From positions 1 through 56,949 of the forward strand of contig CANPWB010000010.1 in NCBI GenBank assembly GCA_947581925.1: a stretch of DNA of 56,949 nucleotides, read 5' to 3'. The stretch is from an uncultured Clostridia bacterium. GTDB lineage: Bacteria > Bacillota > Clostridia > Christensenellales > CAG-917. Of the stretch, positions 24,324-31,438 are shown piece after piece. Within the stretch, counting starts at the first letter, position 1, and every line of letters starts with the position of its first letter. The position numbers were made by a program, and so were the translations under genes. The notes beneath the pieces were generated by a model. It did no database searches. It was not told the DNA's origin and was given only the letters and a program-made list of their open reading frames with translations.

Positions 24324-25666
24324 TGTTCGACGATATGGATTTAGGGTCTACATACGATGATACTTATCAGCCCGATTTCGATCAGGCGGAGGAGAGCGCA
24401 AACGACGCCGCGCCGAAATACGGTCCCGTCTCGCCCAAGATCAAGGGCAAGGCGAATATAGTTGTGTGCGGCATAGGCGGTGGCGGCTGCAACGCGGTCA
24501 ACAACATGGTCAAAAAAAACATAACAAGCGCGACATTCGTTGTCATGAATACGGACTTGCAGGCGCTCAATATGTCTCCCGTCCCCGACAATTGCAAGAT
24601 ACAGATAGGCGAAAACACCACGCAGGGTCTCGGCGCAGGCTCCGACCCTGAAGTAGGCAAACAAGCCGCCGAGGAGTCCAGCGAGCGCATAAAAGCGGCG
24701 CTTCAAGGCGTGGATCTGCTGTTCATCACCGCGGGTATGGGCGGTGGCACGGGCACGGGCGCAGCGCCTATCGTGGCGAAGATAGCGCAGGATCTCGGCA
24801 TATTGACGGTCGGCGTCGTCACAAAGCCTTTTGTCTTTGAGGGTATGCCTCGCATGCGCAATGCGGACGAGGGTATAAAGAAACTCAAACAGTATGTCGA
24901 TACTCTGCTTGTCATTCCCAACCAAAAACTCACCACCGTATTCGGCGACAACAAGAAGATGCCCATCACTCAAGCGTTCGCATATGCGGACGACGTGCTC
25001 AGGCAGGGCATACAGGGCGTGAGCGACGTCATTGTCAACCCGGGGCTCATCAATCTCGACTTTGCGGATGTCAAGACCATACTTTCAAAGAAGGGGCTCG
25101 CCCATATGGGCATAGGCTTTGGCAAGGGCGAAAAGCGCGTTATGGACGCCGTGCGCGGCGCCATATATTGTCCGTTGCTTGAAAACGACATCGAGGGCGC
25201 GACGGCGCTGCTCATCAACATAATCGGCGGCGACGATATGACCATTGCGGAAGTGGAAGAGGCATGCATGATCGTCAACCAGGTCACCGATCCCAACGCG
25301 AACATAATTTTCGGCACCGCCACAAGGTCGGAGTCGCAGGGCATAGAGATCACCATTATAGCGACAGGTTTCTCAGAGCAGAGGACGGCGTCCAAGGCGT
25401 TCAGCAATGCGCCGTACGGCCAGCAGGACGGGCAGGGAGTGCGCCCGCTCAACCCCGTACAGTCGGGAGCTCAGCAGCCGCAGGACCAGTACGGCAGGAA
25501 CGGATATGGCGCATATCCCGGATATACCGCCCAGCCGCAGGCTCCAAAGGCAACTCCACAAGCGCCGCAAGCGCCCACTCCTTCCTCTTCTATCGTGGAC
25601 GTTCCGCAGCGTAAAGTCCCGATGTTCATGCGCAGGATGAAGGACAGCGAGAACAACGAGCAATAA
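24323..25666 (+). CDS. ftsZ: Cell division GTPase FtsZ
   Basis: A 447-residue tubulin homologue that forms the Z ring. The GTP-binding signature 'GMGGGTGTGAAP' and synergy-loop region 'NLDFADVKTILS' are intact. The N terminus is extended by ~40 acidic residues. After the globular core (~355) comes a Gln/Gly/Tyr/Pro-rich linker, with 'QQPQDQYGRNGYGAYPGY' and a PQAP repeat, similar in composition to the SepF repeat and the ftsL-position protein. The conserved C-terminal peptide 'DVPQRKVPMFMRRMK' should bind FtsA and SepF. Confidence 0.97.
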   Translation: MFDDMDLGSTYDDTYQPDFDQAEESANDAAPKYGPVSPKIKGKANIVVCGIGGGGCNAVNNMVKKNITSATFVVMNTDLQALNMSPVPDNCKIQIGENTTQGLGAGSDPEVGKQAAEESSERIKAALQGVDLLFITAGMGGGTGTGAAPIVAKIAQDLGILTVGVVTKPFVFEGMPRMRNADEGIKKLKQYVDTLLVIPNQKLTTVFGDNKKMPITQAFAYADDVLRQGIQGVSDVIVNPGLINLDFADVKTILSKKGLAHMGIGFGKGEKRVMDAVRGAIYCPLLENDIEGATALLINIIGGDDMTIAEVEEACMIVNQVTDPNANIIFGTATRSESQGIEITIIATGFSEQRTASKAFSNAPYGQQDGQGVRPLNPVQSGAQQPQDQYGRNGYGAYPGYTAQPQAPKATPQAPQAPTPSSSIVDVPQRKVPMFMRRMKDSENNEQ

Positions 25667-25678
25667 TTGCAAGATTTA

Positions 25679-25781
25679 AGATTTGCTTTACAGCGTTCTT
25701 ACTGCCGCATAAAGGCGTAGGAACAAATCTTGATCAAAAAAATATGTCAAGTAAGGTCCAAAAGCCATGCTTGATTTTTTT
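25679..25781 (+). terminator. Two hairpins after ftsZ
   Basis: A large stem-loop (25679-25732) pairs AAGATTTG with CAAATCTT and GTTCTTAC with GTAGGAAC. A smaller hairpin, TCAAG with CTTGA, is followed by a T-run (25747-25781) and is the better terminator candidate. Confidence 0.5.
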
Positions 25782-25862
25782 GTACTCTAATATTTTTTAC
25801 TGTTCTCAAGTGGACATTTGATATTTACGGTCGTTTAGAATACAGAAATATTCTGGAAAACT

Positions 25863-25869
25863 TTCGACA
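25863..25869 (-). promoter_or_regulatory. Perfect Spo0A-box match upstream of spoIIGA
   Basis: TTCGACA on the plus strand is the exact complement of the Spo0A box TGTCGAA, 45 bp before the spoIIGA start. In Bacillus the spoIIG operon is a direct Spo0A target. A -10-like TATCAT (25901-25906) lies downstream but too close to the start codon for a normal leader, so the promoter itself is not resolved. Confidence 0.55.
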
Positions 25870-25913
25870 TCAAAGGAAGGATTGTTTGCCCGGGCGGGCT
25901 TATCATATGCGAT

Positions 25914-26675
25914 GTGAGTGTGTATATAGAGCTTGTGCTCTTCAACAATTTCGCGGTGGATATCCTGCTTGAAGTATGCACTTTGACGGCGTTCGGGGTG
26001 AGGGGCGGCAAGGCAAGGTGTATTCTCGCCGCGCTGATAGGCGCCGTAGCGGGTACGGCATACGCTGTAGTTTCTGAGCCGTGGAAGATCGCTATAAGGG
26101 GGTTGCTGGCGCCGCTCATGACCGTCATCTTTTTCAAACCGAAAAAGGGGAAGTTTGCGCATAAAATTTTTGAACTTGTCGTGGCGACCGTCGTATTCTG
26201 CGCATTTACGTTTCTTGTAGGCGGCGCTACAAAGGGAATCAGCTATCTTTTGGGCGTTGATGTAAACGGCTACGCGCAGCTCGGTCTTGTGGCGGGAGCG
26301 CTCGCTTTGTTGATAATATGCGCTCGTGCGATAGCTCGCAAACGCTCGCATAGCGGGGCGCGCGTAAAGAAGATATATTTGTGCGCGTCTGGGCAGAAGA
26401 TATGCTGTAACGCGCTATTAGACAGCGGCAATCTACTCGTGGACGATTTCAGCGGCCTGCCTGTGGTGATAATTTCGGACAGCCTCTCTGAAAATCTGTG
26501 CGAATGTCCAAAGGAAGGATTTATCAGCGTAAACTCCGTGAGCGGCAACGACACGCTCCCGCTCATCGGTCTGGACGGCGTAGAGGTGGACGGCGTAAAA
26601 CTCAAAGCGCTCGGCGCGCTATGCTCCACTCCGCTAAAAGGCTATGATGTCATCTTGCAGGCGGGAATGTTTTAA
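25914..26675 (+). CDS. spoIIGA: Sporulation sigma-E factor-processing peptidase SpoIIGA
   Basis: A 253-residue membrane aspartic protease that removes the pro-sequence of SigE in the mother cell after a forespore signal. About five hydrophobic spans fill residues 1-140. The cytoplasmic protease part has the motif 'CCNALLDSGNLLVDD' near residue 165, matching the family D-S-G-N active site. The N terminus aligns with Bacillus SpoIIGA ('VYIELVLFNNFAVDILL'). The start is a GTG, shared with an ATGTGA sequence, and no good Shine-Dalgarno is visible. sigE follows after 53 bp, the classical spoIIG operon. A Spo0A-box match lies upstream. Confidence 0.9.
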   Translation: MSVYIELVLFNNFAVDILLEVCTLTAFGVRGGKARCILAALIGAVAGTAYAVVSEPWKIAIRGLLAPLMTVIFFKPKKGKFAHKIFELVVATVVFCAFTFLVGGATKGISYLLGVDVNGYAQLGLVAGALALLIICARAIARKRSHSGARVKKIYLCASGQKICCNALLDSGNLLVDDFSGLPVVIISDSLSENLCECPKEGFISVNSVSGNDTLPLIGLDGVEVDGVKLKALGALCSTPLKGYDVILQAGMF

Positions 26676-26728
26676 AACAAGCAATCTAAACGTATAAAAT
26701 CGGACTTATCCAAATAGGGAGGGAACTT

Positions 26729-27442
26729 ATGAAACTCAAACTGAGAGACATATGGGCAAAGATAATGGCTTTCCTCGGCATAAAAACCGAAGGAGATGTC
26801 AACTATATTTCGGCGGGCAACAGTCTGCCCGCGCCGTTGACGCCCGAGGAAGAGGCGGCTATGGTAAGGCGCTTTCTCGATGGGGACGAACAGGCGAGGC
26901 TCACGCTCATCGAGCACAATCTCAGGCTCGTTGTCTACATAGCAAAGCGCTTTGACAACACGGGCATAGACATGGACGACCTCGTTTCCATAGGCACGAT
27001 AGGGCTTATTAAGGCGGTGAGCAGCTACGACCCCGACAAGAACATCAAACTTGCCACATTCGCCTCGCGCTGTATAGAAAACGAGATACTCATGCACATA
27101 CGCAAGACGGGGCGTATTCGCACGGAACTTTCGCTCGACGAGCCGTTAAACGTGGATTTCGAGGGCAATATGCTCCTGCTCAGCGACGTGCTTGGCACGG
27201 ATCCCGACTGCGTATTCAGCGACGTAGAGGGCAGCGCGGAGAGGGAGATGCTACGCGCCTCTTTCGACCAACTTCCCGAGCGCGAGAGGCAAATCCTTTC
27301 GTTGCGATTCGGGCTGTACGGCAAAGAGGAGATGACTCAAAAGGAGATCGCCGACATGATGGGCATATCTCAATCCTACATATCCCGCCTCGAGAAGAAG
27401 ATCGTCGAGACGCTGCGCAAGAGTTTGGAGCAGTTCGGGTGA
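26729..27442 (+). CDS. sigE: RNA polymerase sporulation sigma factor SigE (pro-form)
   Basis: A 237-residue sigma-70-family factor that drives early mother-cell transcription after processing by SpoIIGA. The pro-sequence is the amphipathic start 'MKLKLRDIWAKIMAFLGIK', followed by 'YISAGNSLPAPLTPEEE', matching the SigE N terminus. Region 2 has 'NLRLVVYIAKRFDNTGID' and 'IKLATFASRCIENEILM'. Region 4 ends in the helix-turn-helix 'TQKEIADMMGISQSYISRLEKK'. GGGAGGG precedes the ATG. It is cotranscribed with spoIIGA. Confidence 0.95.
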   Translation: MKLKLRDIWAKIMAFLGIKTEGDVNYISAGNSLPAPLTPEEEAAMVRRFLDGDEQARLTLIEHNLRLVVYIAKRFDNTGIDMDDLVSIGTIGLIKAVSSYDPDKNIKLATFASRCIENEILMHIRKTGRIRTELSLDEPLNVDFEGNMLLLSDVLGTDPDCVFSDVEGSAEREMLRASFDQLPERERQILSLRFGLYGKEEMTQKEIADMMGISQSYISRLEKKIVETLRKSLEQFG

Positions 27443-27566
27443 CATAAATCAAACATACCCATTATCCGCTTGCGTCCGCGCAATAACTTTTACCGTCGGG
27501 AAAAACCTGCTAGGCACATATAAAATCGGCAATGGAACGCAATTGCGAAAAAAAATTAAAAGTCAC

Positions 27567-27595
27567 GCATAAAAAGCTCATCCGTGCACAAAATA
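27567..27595 (+). promoter_or_regulatory. Candidate forespore (SigF/SigG) promoter of sigG
   Basis: GCATA (27567-27571), a 17-bp spacer, then CAAAATA (27589-27595). This matches the forespore -35 element and 6 of 7 bases of a CATAATA-like -10. The predicted start is ~20 bp before the AGGAGGTG ribosome-binding site of sigG. In Bacillus sigG is transcribed by SigF and by itself. Confidence 0.45.
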
Positions 27596-27634
27596 TCAAA
27601 AAGCATCTCTACATAACTCAGGAGGTGCTTTTTT

Positions 27635-28405
27635 ATGGGCAGAGTAACCATATGCGGGCTGGATACAGCCACCTTGCCGAGGCTCAATTCGGCGCAGTGC
27701 GACGCTCTCCTCAAGCGTATAGACGAAGGCGACGTCGAGGCGCGCGACCTGTTTTTGAGGGCGAATATGCGCCTTGTGCTGTCCTGCGTAGGGCGATTTT
27801 CCAAGTCGCAGGAGAGCGCGGACGACCTGTTTCAAGTCGGAATGGTAGGACTTCTCAAAGCGCTCAACAACTTCGACCGCTCCCTCGACGTGCGCTTTTC
27901 CACATACGCGGTGCCAATGATACTCGGCGAGATCAAGAGGGCATTGCGCGACAGGACCACCGTCAAAGTATCGCGGAGCATGCGCGACACCGCATACCGA
28001 GCGCTCAAAGCGCGCGAAAAAATGATGGAAGCGGGAAAGGCGGAGCCCGACCTCGTCGAGATATCCGAGGAGATAGGGGTACCGCTCAAGGAAGTTGCTT
28101 GCGCGCTTGACGCAGTGAGCGAGCCTATATCCTTCTACGAGCCCGTATTCGGCGACGGCGAGGACAGCCTGGAGCTCGTCGATCAGCTTGCCGACAGCAA
28201 GGAGACAAGCGAGAATTGGTCGGAGCGCCTCGCCCTCCATGAGGCATTGAAAAACGTACCCCCGCGTGAACTCGAGGTGATAAAACTGCGCTATTTCGAC
28301 GGCAAGACGCAGGTAGAGATAAGCAAGATAGTAGGCATTTCGCAAGCGCAGGTATCCCGCCTCGAAAAGACCGCCATCGCCCGTATCCGCGAAGCTATTG
28401 AGTAA
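27635..28405 (+). CDS. sigG: RNA polymerase sporulation sigma factor SigG
   Basis: A 256-residue late forespore sigma factor. The N-terminal 'VTICGLDTATLPRL' matches the SigG-specific start ('VEICGVDTSKLPVL' in Bacillus). Region 2 reads 'NMRLVLSCVGRF...DDLFQVGMVGLLKAL' and 'FSTYAVPMILGEIKRALRD'. The region 4 helix-turn-helix is 'QVEISKIVGISQAQVSRLEK'. It lies 192 bp after sigE with a strong AGGAGGTG site and its own candidate forespore promoter. spoIIGA-sigE-sigG is a classical order. Confidence 0.95.
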   Translation: MGRVTICGLDTATLPRLNSAQCDALLKRIDEGDVEARDLFLRANMRLVLSCVGRFSKSQESADDLFQVGMVGLLKALNNFDRSLDVRFSTYAVPMILGEIKRALRDRTTVKVSRSMRDTAYRALKAREKMMEAGKAEPDLVEISEEIGVPLKEVACALDAVSEPISFYEPVFGDGEDSLELVDQLADSKETSENWSERLALHEALKNVPPRELEVIKLRYFDGKTQVEISKIVGISQAQVSRLEKTAIARIREAIE

Positions 28406-28415
28406 GTAGGCGAGA

Positions 28416-28451
28416 GGCGCGTAGTACCTGATTCATCAAATACTACGCGCC
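28416..28451 (+). repeat. 11-bp perfect stem-loop after sigG
   Basis: GGCGCGTAGTA (28416-28426) pairs perfectly with TACTACGCGCC (28441-28451). No T-run follows, so it may stabilise the sigG mRNA 3' end rather than terminate. Confidence 0.55.
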
Positions 28452-28467
28452 AAATCCATTATTAATA

Positions 28468-28640
28468 ATGTGTGTCCCGTATCGCTCGGAATGACACTAC
28501 ATATAACTGTCATGTTGAGCAAAGTCGAAACATCCCCTTGTTAAAGCGATATCGGGGTTTCCGCAAAAATATGAAATGTTTTTGTGGGGTGAGGACTTGG
28601 GGATTTCTCGACTGCGCTCGAAATGACAGCATATAAAATG
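28468..28640. repeat. Dispersed intergenic repeat, 'GGAATGACA' type
   Basis: It contains TCGCTCGGAATGACA, an inverted TGTCATGTTGAGCAAAGTCG, a CCGCAAAAA/TTTTTGTGG hairpin, and GGGGATTTCTCGACTGCGC. It is the third copy of the family seen at 2936 and 15815 and fills the gap between sigG and the convergent ylmC-like gene. Confidence 0.65.
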
Positions 28641-28673
28641 GTCTCAAGCCCTAAGCAAATGCAAGCATGTCAG

Positions 28674-29168
28674 CTATTCTTCATGGTAGTAAGTACGTGC
28701 GGATGAGGAGTCGTCCCTCGGTGGAGCGGTCGGCGGGGGCGGAGCGTAGGAGTCCTCTCCCCGATACATCGGTTCTGCCGCCATACTGTACGCTTGTCCG
28801 TCAACAGGAGGGGCATCAGGGCAAGGCGGGGCATAAGTGCCCTCGGTCGCATAGCTTGCCTGTCTCACGCTTTGAGCGTACGCGCCGTCCTGTCTTTGCG
28901 CGGTGGAGCACGCTCCCGCCATCATTCCTACGATATCTGTCAAAATGACGTCGGATCCTATCTTCACAATGCGGTTGAATGGAATTGTAAGGTTCTCCGA
29001 TGAGGTAAGACTCTTGAACAGGCTCTTTTTGCCGGGCACGACTATAGCAAGTATCTGTCCGCAGTTGTTAAAAATGAGGTCGCACACGTGGCCGAGTTCG
29101 CGCCCGTCGCAAACGTTTATCACCGTCTTTTTTGTGAAATCCGAAAATGTATACTGTCTGGAGTTCAT
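28674..29168 (-). CDS. YlmC/YmxH-family PRC-barrel sporulation protein
   Basis: A 164-residue protein. The N-terminal ~80 residues form a PRC-barrel like Bacillus YlmC/YmxH: 'KTVINVCDGRELGHVCDL', 'GQILAIVVPGK', 'LTIPFNRIVKIGSDVILTD'. The C-terminal half is a low-complexity Pro/Ala/Tyr/Ser-rich tail ('SYAPPPPTAPP'), not present in the ~80-90-residue Bacillus proteins. I start it at ATG 29168 because upstream residues do not fit the family. Proteins of this family sit next to sigE/sigG in Firmicutes, as here, and are expressed during sporulation; their biochemical role is unknown. Confidence 0.8.
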   Translation of the reverse strand: MNSRQYTFSDFTKKTVINVCDGRELGHVCDLIFNNCGQILAIVVPGKKSLFKSLTSSENLTIPFNRIVKIGSDVILTDIVGMMAGACSTAQRQDGAYAQSVRQASYATEGTYAPPCPDAPPVDGQAYSMAAEPMYRGEDSYAPPPPTAPPRDDSSSARTYYHEE

Positions 29169-29492
29169 ATCCAAAATATATTCGCTCCGAATACATTTTA
29201 TGACGCGAAAGGAAAAATTTTTTACATCGGCTTTTCGACTGTCAAAAAAGCGCAAATATAAATTAGACGGCGATACAGTTTTCGGACGGCACAAATAAGA
29301 GACGCCTTTTGCAGTTGTAAAATTTTACACTTTGAATTGCGGCAGAAAATTTTGCGAAATATAAATATTATGATCAAAAAGATTATTTTATGAATAATTA
29401 CAAAATTATCCGCTAAAATTCGCATATAGTGTGCGCGAATATGTCAAATCGCGCTCGAAAACGCTCAAAATGAGGGAAATAAAAATGAATTC

Positions 29493-29521
29493 TTTACTTT
29501 TTTTTTGGACCGTGATATAAT
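29493..29521 (+). promoter_or_regulatory. SigA-type promoter of nrdR
   Basis: TTTACT (29493-29498), 17-bp spacer, perfect TATAAT (29516-29521), ~30 bp before the nrdR start. The rest of the AT-rich 380-bp region between ylmC and nrdR shows no gene. Confidence 0.7.
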
Positions 29522-29551
29522 TTTTTCAATAAAATGATCGGAGGGAGAGAT

Positions 29552-30049
29552 ATGAGGTGCATTTATTGCGGCTGTCTCGAGAGCAAGGTCGTAGACTCCA
29601 GACAAAACGAGGACGGCACATCCATTCGCCGCCGTCGCGAGTGTATCAATTGCGGCAAGCGTTTTACGACGTACGAGACTGTGGAAAGTACGCCTATAAT
29701 GGTCATCAAAAAGGATGGCAGCAGGCAGGCTTTTGACATCTCAAAAGTCAAGACGGGCATTATGAAGGCGTGCGAGAAACGCCCTATCTCCATAAACGTG
29801 ATAGACAAACTTGTGAGCGACATTCAGCGCGAGGTCAACAATTCGCTCGAGCAAGAGGTCTCTTCCGGCTATATCGGAGAGCTGGTTATGGAAGGTCTCA
29901 AGACGATAGATGAGGTCGCCTATGTGCGCTATGCGTCGGTGCACCGCCAATTCAGGGACATCAACACCCTTCTCGACGAGATAGAGGGACTTGTCAAGAT
30001 AAAGGCGGAGTCGGGCGCTAAACCAAATGACCCGAATGTCGCGGGTTGA
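29552..30049 (+). CDS. nrdR: Ribonucleotide reductase transcriptional repressor NrdR
   Basis: A 165-residue regulator with an N-terminal zinc ribbon ('MRCIYCGC...[11 protein letters not shown]', four Cys) and an ATP-cone domain ('[24 protein letters not shown]'). NrdR senses ATP/dATP and represses ribonucleotide reductase genes. ATG 29552 follows a GGAGGGAGA site and begins at the zinc ribbon as in other NrdR proteins; 29534 is a less likely start. No reductase gene or tandem NrdR box is visible in the window, so its targets are elsewhere. Confidence 0.95.
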   Translation: MRCIYCGCLESKVVDSRQNEDGTSIRRRRECINCGKRFTTYETVESTPIMVIKKDGSRQAFDISKVKTGIMKACEKRPISINVIDKLVSDIQREVNNSLEQEVSSGYIGELVMEGLKTIDEVAYVRYASVHRQFRDINTLLDEIEGLVKIKAESGAKPNDPNVAG

Positions 30050-30223
30050 ACCTAAGATAGGTAATAAAAAACAATGTTCTAAACGGTTTTGTTTGTCTTG
30101 TTATACATTAGTTTTGCATGATTTAAGGGCAGGGCATACGGGGCCGTTTTTATATTTTCGCACAACATACAAAAGAAGGCGCTATAACGCACACGTCTTG
30201 ATATGCCGCTTTTTATCTTATGC

Positions 30224-30922
30224 CTACACAAACATATCCTCTTTTTCTATCCTTGCGCGCACTTTTTCAAGCGCCTTTTTTTCTATGCGGGAGACGTAGG
30301 ATCGGGATATATCGAATTTTTCGGCTACCTCGCGTTGAGTGAGCGAGCCTATACCGCCCAAGCCGTAGCGCAAACATATTATCTTGTACTCTCGCGCGTC
30401 CAGCTCCTCTTTCAAGATGTCAATGAGCTTTTGCATGAGGATGCTGTTTTCGACGTCGTCTATGACGGAGCAGTCGTCTGAGAGCATATCCATTATAGTC
30501 AGTTCGTTGCCGTCCTTATCCACGCCTATCGGCTCGTTGATTGACACGTTCTGCCTATGCTTTTTGGAAGTGCGCATAGTCATCAATATCTCGTTTTCTA
30601 TACACCTCGAGGCGTAAGTCGCAAGTTGTGTGCCCTTGTCGGGGACAAAACTGTCTATCGCCTTTATGAGCCCTATAGAGCCTATTGAGATGAGCTCGTC
30701 ATTGTCGCCGTAATTGGTATATTTTTTTGCGATATGCGCGACAAGGCGCAGGTTATGCTTGATGAGCACTTCCTTCGCTTCGGGGTCGCCCTCGCGGGCT
30801 TTTAAAATGTATTCGCGCTCTTTTTCCTTGGAGAGCGGCTTCGGAAAGGAGCTTTTAGCCGTCACATAGGAAGAAAAAATTATCAAATTTTTCAGCAGTA
30901 ACAAGAGACTTTCCAAAGCCAT
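30224..30922 (-). CDS. sigK: RNA polymerase sporulation sigma factor SigK (pro-form, uninterrupted)
   Basis: A 232-residue late mother-cell sigma factor. The hydrophobic pro-sequence 'MALESLLLLLKNLIIFSSYV' precedes 'FPKPLSKEKE', matching pro-SigK. The core has 'NLRLVAHIAKKYTNYG', 'QLATYASRCIENEILM' and the region 4 helix-turn-helix 'TQREVAEKFDISRSYVSRIEKK'. The frame is continuous, so no skin-type element interrupts it. AGGAGG lies five bases before the ATG. A Spo0A-box match is ~55 bp upstream and CATAAAATA, like a SigE or SigK -10 element, lies within the leader region. It converges with nrdR. SpoIVB at 33108 would be the upstream forespore signal for its activation. Confidence 0.94.
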   Translation of the reverse strand: MALESLLLLLKNLIIFSSYVTAKSSFPKPLSKEKEREYILKAREGDPEAKEVLIKHNLRLVAHIAKKYTNYGDNDELISIGSIGLIKAIDSFVPDKGTQLATYASRCIENEILMTMRTSKKHRQNVSINEPIGVDKDGNELTIMDMLSDDCSVIDDVENSILMQKLIDILKEELDAREYKIICLRYGLGGIGSLTQREVAEKFDISRSYVSRIEKKALEKVRARIEKEDMFV

Positions 30923-30976
30923 TGAGCCCTCCTAAGTTCTACTATTTTATGCGCTACTCCTCAAAAATTGACATCT

Positions 30977-30983
30977 TTCGACA
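30977..30983 (-). promoter_or_regulatory. Perfect Spo0A-box match upstream of sigK
   Basis: TGTCGAA on the minus strand, ~55 bp before the sigK ATG and oriented toward it. In Bacillus sigK is a late SigE/SpoIIID target; early sigK expression is reported for some Clostridium species, so this site may matter. A single 7-mer can occur by chance. Confidence 0.4.
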
Positions 30984-31108
30984 AAATCGAGAAAACATTG
31001 AGTGCGTTAGGTTTGTAGATTGTACTGTGAGTGTGTTATATTTTTGGGCCTCCATCACCCGCGATTAGTGGGTGGTGGATGTCCAATAAAAAACAACTCA
31101 GACAATAC

Positions 31109-31311
31109 GTGCCGTCAATATCAAGCACTTACGCAGGAGTTTGTACCATACAAAAACAAAACGCGCGTACTAGTGACAAAAAAAGCGGGCGTCTGCCCAC
31201 ATAACCAATCGCAAAAGGCGCGAGCCCTGAGCAAATGCAAGCAGTTTGCGCGTTTTTAGTGCGGGGTGCAGGGGACGAAGTCCCTTGTCGGGGCTTGGGG
31301 CGGAGCTCCAC
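31109..31311 (+). repeat. Tri-hairpin dispersed repeat, copy 2 (expanded)
   Basis: It shares GTCAATATCAA at its start, a GCGCG stem flanked by A and T runs, and a GGGGACGAAGTCCC hairpin with copies 1, 3 and 4. The first hairpin loop is expanded by ~50 bp and the third hairpin has changed to TGGGGCGGAGCTCCA. It lies in the divergent sigK / oxidoreductase region, so it is not only a terminator. Confidence 0.7.
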
Positions 31312-31327
31312 GTAATAAAAAAAATTA

Positions 31328-31356
31328 TTGACAGATGACAAAATCGGGCTTATAAT
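31328..31356 (+). promoter_or_regulatory. Consensus SigA promoter of the FAD dehydrogenase gene
   Basis: Perfect TTGACA (31328-31333), 17-bp spacer and perfect TATAAT (31351-31356), ~80 bp before the start codon. Confidence 0.85.
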
Positions 31357-31438
31357 TCGACAGGTCGCAAGAGTGGATATTATTTGATATGTAATAATAA
31401 TTTATATTGCGGCAAAAACTCTTTATCGGAGAGGCGAT

